Shown here: positions 25,329-27,856 of the stretch, piece by piece | How the letters are laid out: each line of letters opens with the position of its first letter | Position numbering within the stretch: position 1 is the first letter of the stretch | Source: an uncultured Clostridia bacterium | GTDB taxonomy: Bacteria; Bacillota; Clostridia; Oscillospirales; CAG-272 | Length of the DNA stretch: 27,856 nucleotides | Assembly (NCBI GenBank): GCA_937892405.1 | Contig: CALAFS010000206.1 | Coordinates: 1-27,856 of the forward strand | Direction: 5' to 3' | Made by a program: the position numbers and the translations under genes | The notes under the pieces: model-generated | Told to the model about the DNA's origin: nothing | The model's input: only the letters and a program-made list of their open reading frames with translations | The model's database searches: none

Positions 25329-27725
25329 ATGCAATACGATTATCCGAGAATCGAAAAGAAATGGCAGGCGCGCTGGGATGAGGAAAAGGCGTTCCGCGCC
25401 AAGCAGGATTTTACCCTGCCGAAGTATTATGCACTGGTGGAATTTCCCTATCCTTCGGGGCAGGGACTGCATGTCGGACATCCGCGCCCCTATACCGCGC
25501 TCGACATCGTGTCGAGAAAGCGGAGAATGGAAGGTTACAATGTCCTGTTCCCGATGGGATGGGACGCGTTCGGACTTCCGACCGAGAACTACGCAATCAA
25601 AAATAAAATTCACCCGAAGATCGTCACCGAGCGCAATGTCGCACATTTCAAGGCACAGCTGAAACAGCTCGGACTTTCCTTCGACTGGGACCGTGAGATC
25701 AACACCACCGATCCGGAGTATTACAAGTGGACGCAGTGGATCTTCCTTCAGCTCTTCAAACGCGGACTTGCGTATAAAAAAGAAATGGCGGTCAACTTCT
25801 GCACCTCCTGTAAAGTTGTGCTTGCAAATGAAGAGGTCATCAACGGCACCTGCGAGCGCTGTCATGCGCCCGTTATCCGCAAGGTGAAGAGCCAGTGGAT
25901 GCTGAAGATCACCGAGTACGCCGACCGGCTGATCTCCGACCTTGACGGTCTTGACTACATAGAGAGAGTCAAGACACAGCAGATCAACTGGATCGGCAAG
26001 TCCACCGGTGCGGAGATCAATTTCGCGACGACGGCGGGCGACACGCTGACCGTCTATACCACGCGTTGCGACACACTCTTCGGTGCGACCTATATGGTTA
26101 TCGCGCCCGAGCACGCGTATGTCGATAAATGGCGGGACAAGATCGAAAACTTCGATGAAGTCACGGCATACCGCGCCGAGGCGGCGAAGAAGTCCGATTT
26201 CGAGCGCACCGAGCTTGTGAAAGAGAAGACGGGCGTCGAGCTTCGCGGCGTGCGTGCGATCAACCCTGCGACCGGGCGCGAGATTCCGATCTTTATCTCC
26301 GACTATGTCCTTGCCGGTTACGGCACCGGCGCGATCATGGCGGTGCCTGCGCACGATGAGCGCGACTTCGCCTTTGCGAAGAAATTCGGACTTCCGATCG
26401 TGGAGGTCGTCGCCGGTGGCGATGTGCAGAATGCCGCCTATACCGATGTCGCTACCGGAAAGATGGTGAACTCCGGCTTCCTTGACGGTATGGAGGTCGC
26501 CGACGCAAAGCGCACGATGATCCGATTCCTTGAGGAGCGCGGCATCGGCAGGGAAAAGGTCAACTTCAAACTCCGCGACTGGGTCTTCTCCCGTCAGAGA
26601 TACTGGGGCGAGCCGATTCCGCTGGTCGAGTGCGAAAAGTGCGGCTGGGTTCCCGTTCCCGAAGAGGAGCTTCCCGTAAAACTGCCCGAGGTCGATTCCT
26701 ATGAGCCGACCGAGACGGGCGAGTCTCCGCTCTCCCTGATGACCGATTGGGTCAACTGCACCTGCCCCCGTTGCGGCGGACGGGCACGCCGTGAGACGGA
26801 TACCATGCCGCAGTGGGCGGGATCTTCCTGGTACTTCCTCCGTTATTGCGATCCGCACAACGACAAGGAGCTTGCCTCCCGAGAGGCGCTCACCTACTGG
26901 ATGCCCGTCGACTGGTACAACGGCGGTATGGAGCATACGACTCTGCACCTTCTGTATTCCCGCTTCTGGGCAAAGTTCCTTTACGACATTGATATTCTTC
27001 CGTACAAAGAGCCGTACAGGAAGCGTACCAGCCACGGCATGATCCTCGGCGAGAACGGGGAAAAGATGTCGAAGTCCCGCGGCAATGTCGTCAATCCCGA
27101 TGATATCGTGCGCGACTACGGCGCCGACACCATGCGCCTTTACGAGATGTTCATCGGCGACTTCGAGCAGGCGGCACCCTGGAACACGCAGTCGATCAAG
27201 GGGTGCAAGCGCTTCCTTGAGAGATTCTTCAACCTGACCGAGATCGCGTCGGGAAGCGGCGTGACTCCGGAGCTTGAGCGTCCCTTCCACAAGACGATCA
27301 AGAAGGTCGGCGAGGATATCGAGGCGGTGAAGTTCAACACGGCGATCGCCGCGATGATGGCACTGCTTAACACGATCGGCGAGGTCGGGAAGCTCACGAA
27401 GGACGAGCTTGTCACCTTCGCGCGCCTTCTTTCACCCTTCGCTCCGCACATTGCGGAGGAGGTCAACGAAATGATGGGGAATCACGATCTGATTTCTCTT
27501 TCCGCATGGCCTGCCTACGACCCCGCGAAGACGGTGGACGACACCGTCGAGCTTCCCGTTCAGCTGAACGGAAAGGTGCGTACCACGATCAGAGTGGCAA
27601 AGGACGCGGATAAAGACACGGTTCTCGAAGCCGCCCGTGCTGCCCTCGGTACCGCCCTTGACGGAAAGACGGTAATCAAGGAGATTGTCGTCCCAGGCAA
27701 GATTGTCAATCTGGTAGTAAAATAA
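25329..27725 (+). CDS. leuS: Leucyl-tRNA synthetase
   Basis: A 798-residue class I synthetase that charges tRNA-Leu. Visible are the HIGH-type motif HVGH at 48-51 in PYPSGQGLHVGH, the MGWDAFGLPTENYAI block, zinc-binding cysteines (NFCTSCKVVLANEEV, CERC), the CP1 editing domain (VYTTRCDTLFGATYMVIAPEH; GTGAIMAVPAHDERD), the RQRYWGEPIP block, GSSWYFLRYCDP and KMSKS at 579-583, then the anticodon-binding and C-terminal domains. The start at 25329 follows AGAAGGG at eight bases; longer in-frame codons overlap rsfS and do not belong. No T-box leader precedes it, so it seems to depend on the upstream block for transcription. Confidence 0.98.
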   Translation: MQYDYPRIEKKWQARWDEEKAFRAKQDFTLPKYYALVEFPYPSGQGLHVGHPRPYTALDIVSRKRRMEGYNVLFPMGWDAFGLPTENYAIKNKIHPKIVTERNVAHFKAQLKQLGLSFDWDREINTTDPEYYKWTQWIFLQLFKRGLAYKKEMAVNFCTSCKVVLANEEVINGTCERCHAPVIRKVKSQWMLKITEYADRLISDLDGLDYIERVKTQQINWIGKSTGAEINFATTAGDTLTVYTTRCDTLFGATYMVIAPEHAYVDKWRDKIENFDEVTAYRAEAAKKSDFERTELVKEKTGVELRGVRAINPATGREIPIFISDYVLAGYGTGAIMAVPAHDERDFAFAKKFGLPIVEVVAGGDVQNAAYTDVATGKMVNSGFLDGMEVADAKRTMIRFLEERGIGREKVNFKLRDWVFSRQRYWGEPIPLVECEKCGWVPVPEEELPVKLPEVDSYEPTETGESPLSLMTDWVNCTCPRCGGRARRETDTMPQWAGSSWYFLRYCDPHNDKELASREALTYWMPVDWYNGGMEHTTLHLLYSRFWAKFLYDIDILPYKEPYRKRTSHGMILGENGEKMSKSRGNVVNPDDIVRDYGADTMRLYEMFIGDFEQAAPWNTQSIKGCKRFLERFFNLTEIASGSGVTPELERPFHKTIKKVGEDIEAVKFNTAIAAMMALLNTIGEVGKLTKDELVTFARLLSPFAPHIAEEVNEMMGNHDLISLSAWPAYDPAKTVDDTVELPVQLNGKVRTTIRVAKDADKDTVLEAARAALGTALDGKTVIKEIVVPGKIVNLVVK

Positions 27726-27775
27726 ACTGTCACGGTGCAGCATCGAAAGTCAGCGATAGGGGGAAGGAAGCTCTT

Positions 27776-27856
27776 ATGACCATTGCGGAAGCATTATCGG
27801 CAAGACTCACGGAGTTGATGGAAGAAAGACATATGACTGCCTACCGCCTTTCCATT
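27776..27856 (+). CDS. XRE-type helix-turn-helix regulator, N-terminal fragment
   Basis: The first 27 codons of a gene cut by the right edge. GGGGGAAGG lies eight bases before the ATG. The fragment MTIAEALSARLTELMEERHM and on to TAYRLSI reads as the first two helices of an XRE/lambda-repressor DNA-binding domain (ALSxRLxELMxExxMTxYxLS). Size, targets and effector are unknown. It begins 50 bases after leuS; no promoter or terminator was seen in that gap. Confidence 0.7.
   Translation, partial: MTIAEALSARLTELMEERHMTAYRLSI

Noticed and set aside
25197..25331. Longer N-terminus or T-box leader for leuS
   Set aside because: Upstream in-frame codons overlap rsfS without a ribosome binding site, and a four-base gap leaves no room for a T-box.

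Overview
The window looks like a chromosomal segment of a GC-rich member of the Bacillota, class Clostridia. I cannot name a species. The evidence is the gene content and order: lon-ysxC, infC-rpmI-rplT followed by a TrmH-family methyltransferase, dprA-topA-trmFO, plsX-rnc-smc-ftsY, and yhbY-nadD-yqeK-LCP-rsfS-leuS. A long-branch Clostridia-type SMC, consensus sigma-A promoters and an attenuator-type leader in front of infC also fit. An uncultured gut lineage is plausible because of the BspA-like surface protein, but that is inference.

Layout. Positions 1-3653 are read leftwards: a candidate 6S-like structured RNA with its own consensus promoter, then lon, ysxC and a truncated M50 (site-2) protease. 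Positions 3795-8499 are read rightwards and hold one very large lipoprotein gene of 1537 residues. It joins collagen-like G-X-Y repeats, cysteine-rich modules, a transglutaminase-like domain with an intact Cys-His-Asp triad, and about 700 residues of BspA-type leucine-rich repeats. It is AT-richer than its neighbours and is the only accessory-looking gene here. From 8664 to the right edge, all genes point rightwards in a tightly packed housekeeping block of about 19 kb: translation initiation factor and two ribosomal proteins, rRNA/tRNA modification, DNA processing and topology, phospholipid synthesis, RNase III, SMC, SRP receptor, NAD synthesis, ribosome silencing, an LCP cell-wall ligase and leucyl-tRNA synthetase. 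The start of an XRE-type regulator is cut by the window edge.

Control signals. Strong sigma-A promoters (17-bp spacers) lie before lon, the small RNA, the lipoprotein and infC. The infC leader ends in an intrinsic terminator just upstream of the ribosome binding site, and infC starts with AUU; together these are the L20-leader attenuation and IF3 autocontrol arrangement known in this phylum. The only clear terminator inside the rightward block follows rplT. Two start-site hairpins (before topA and before the LCP gene) may tune translation.

The most unusual signal is at word level. The palindrome ACGT appears to be absent from the roughly 23 kb outside the lipoprotein gene, where tens of copies would be expected by chance, yet occurs six times inside that gene. 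This suggests a strong restriction- or methylation-linked bias in the host and a different history for the surface-protein gene. The count was done by eye and needs recomputation.
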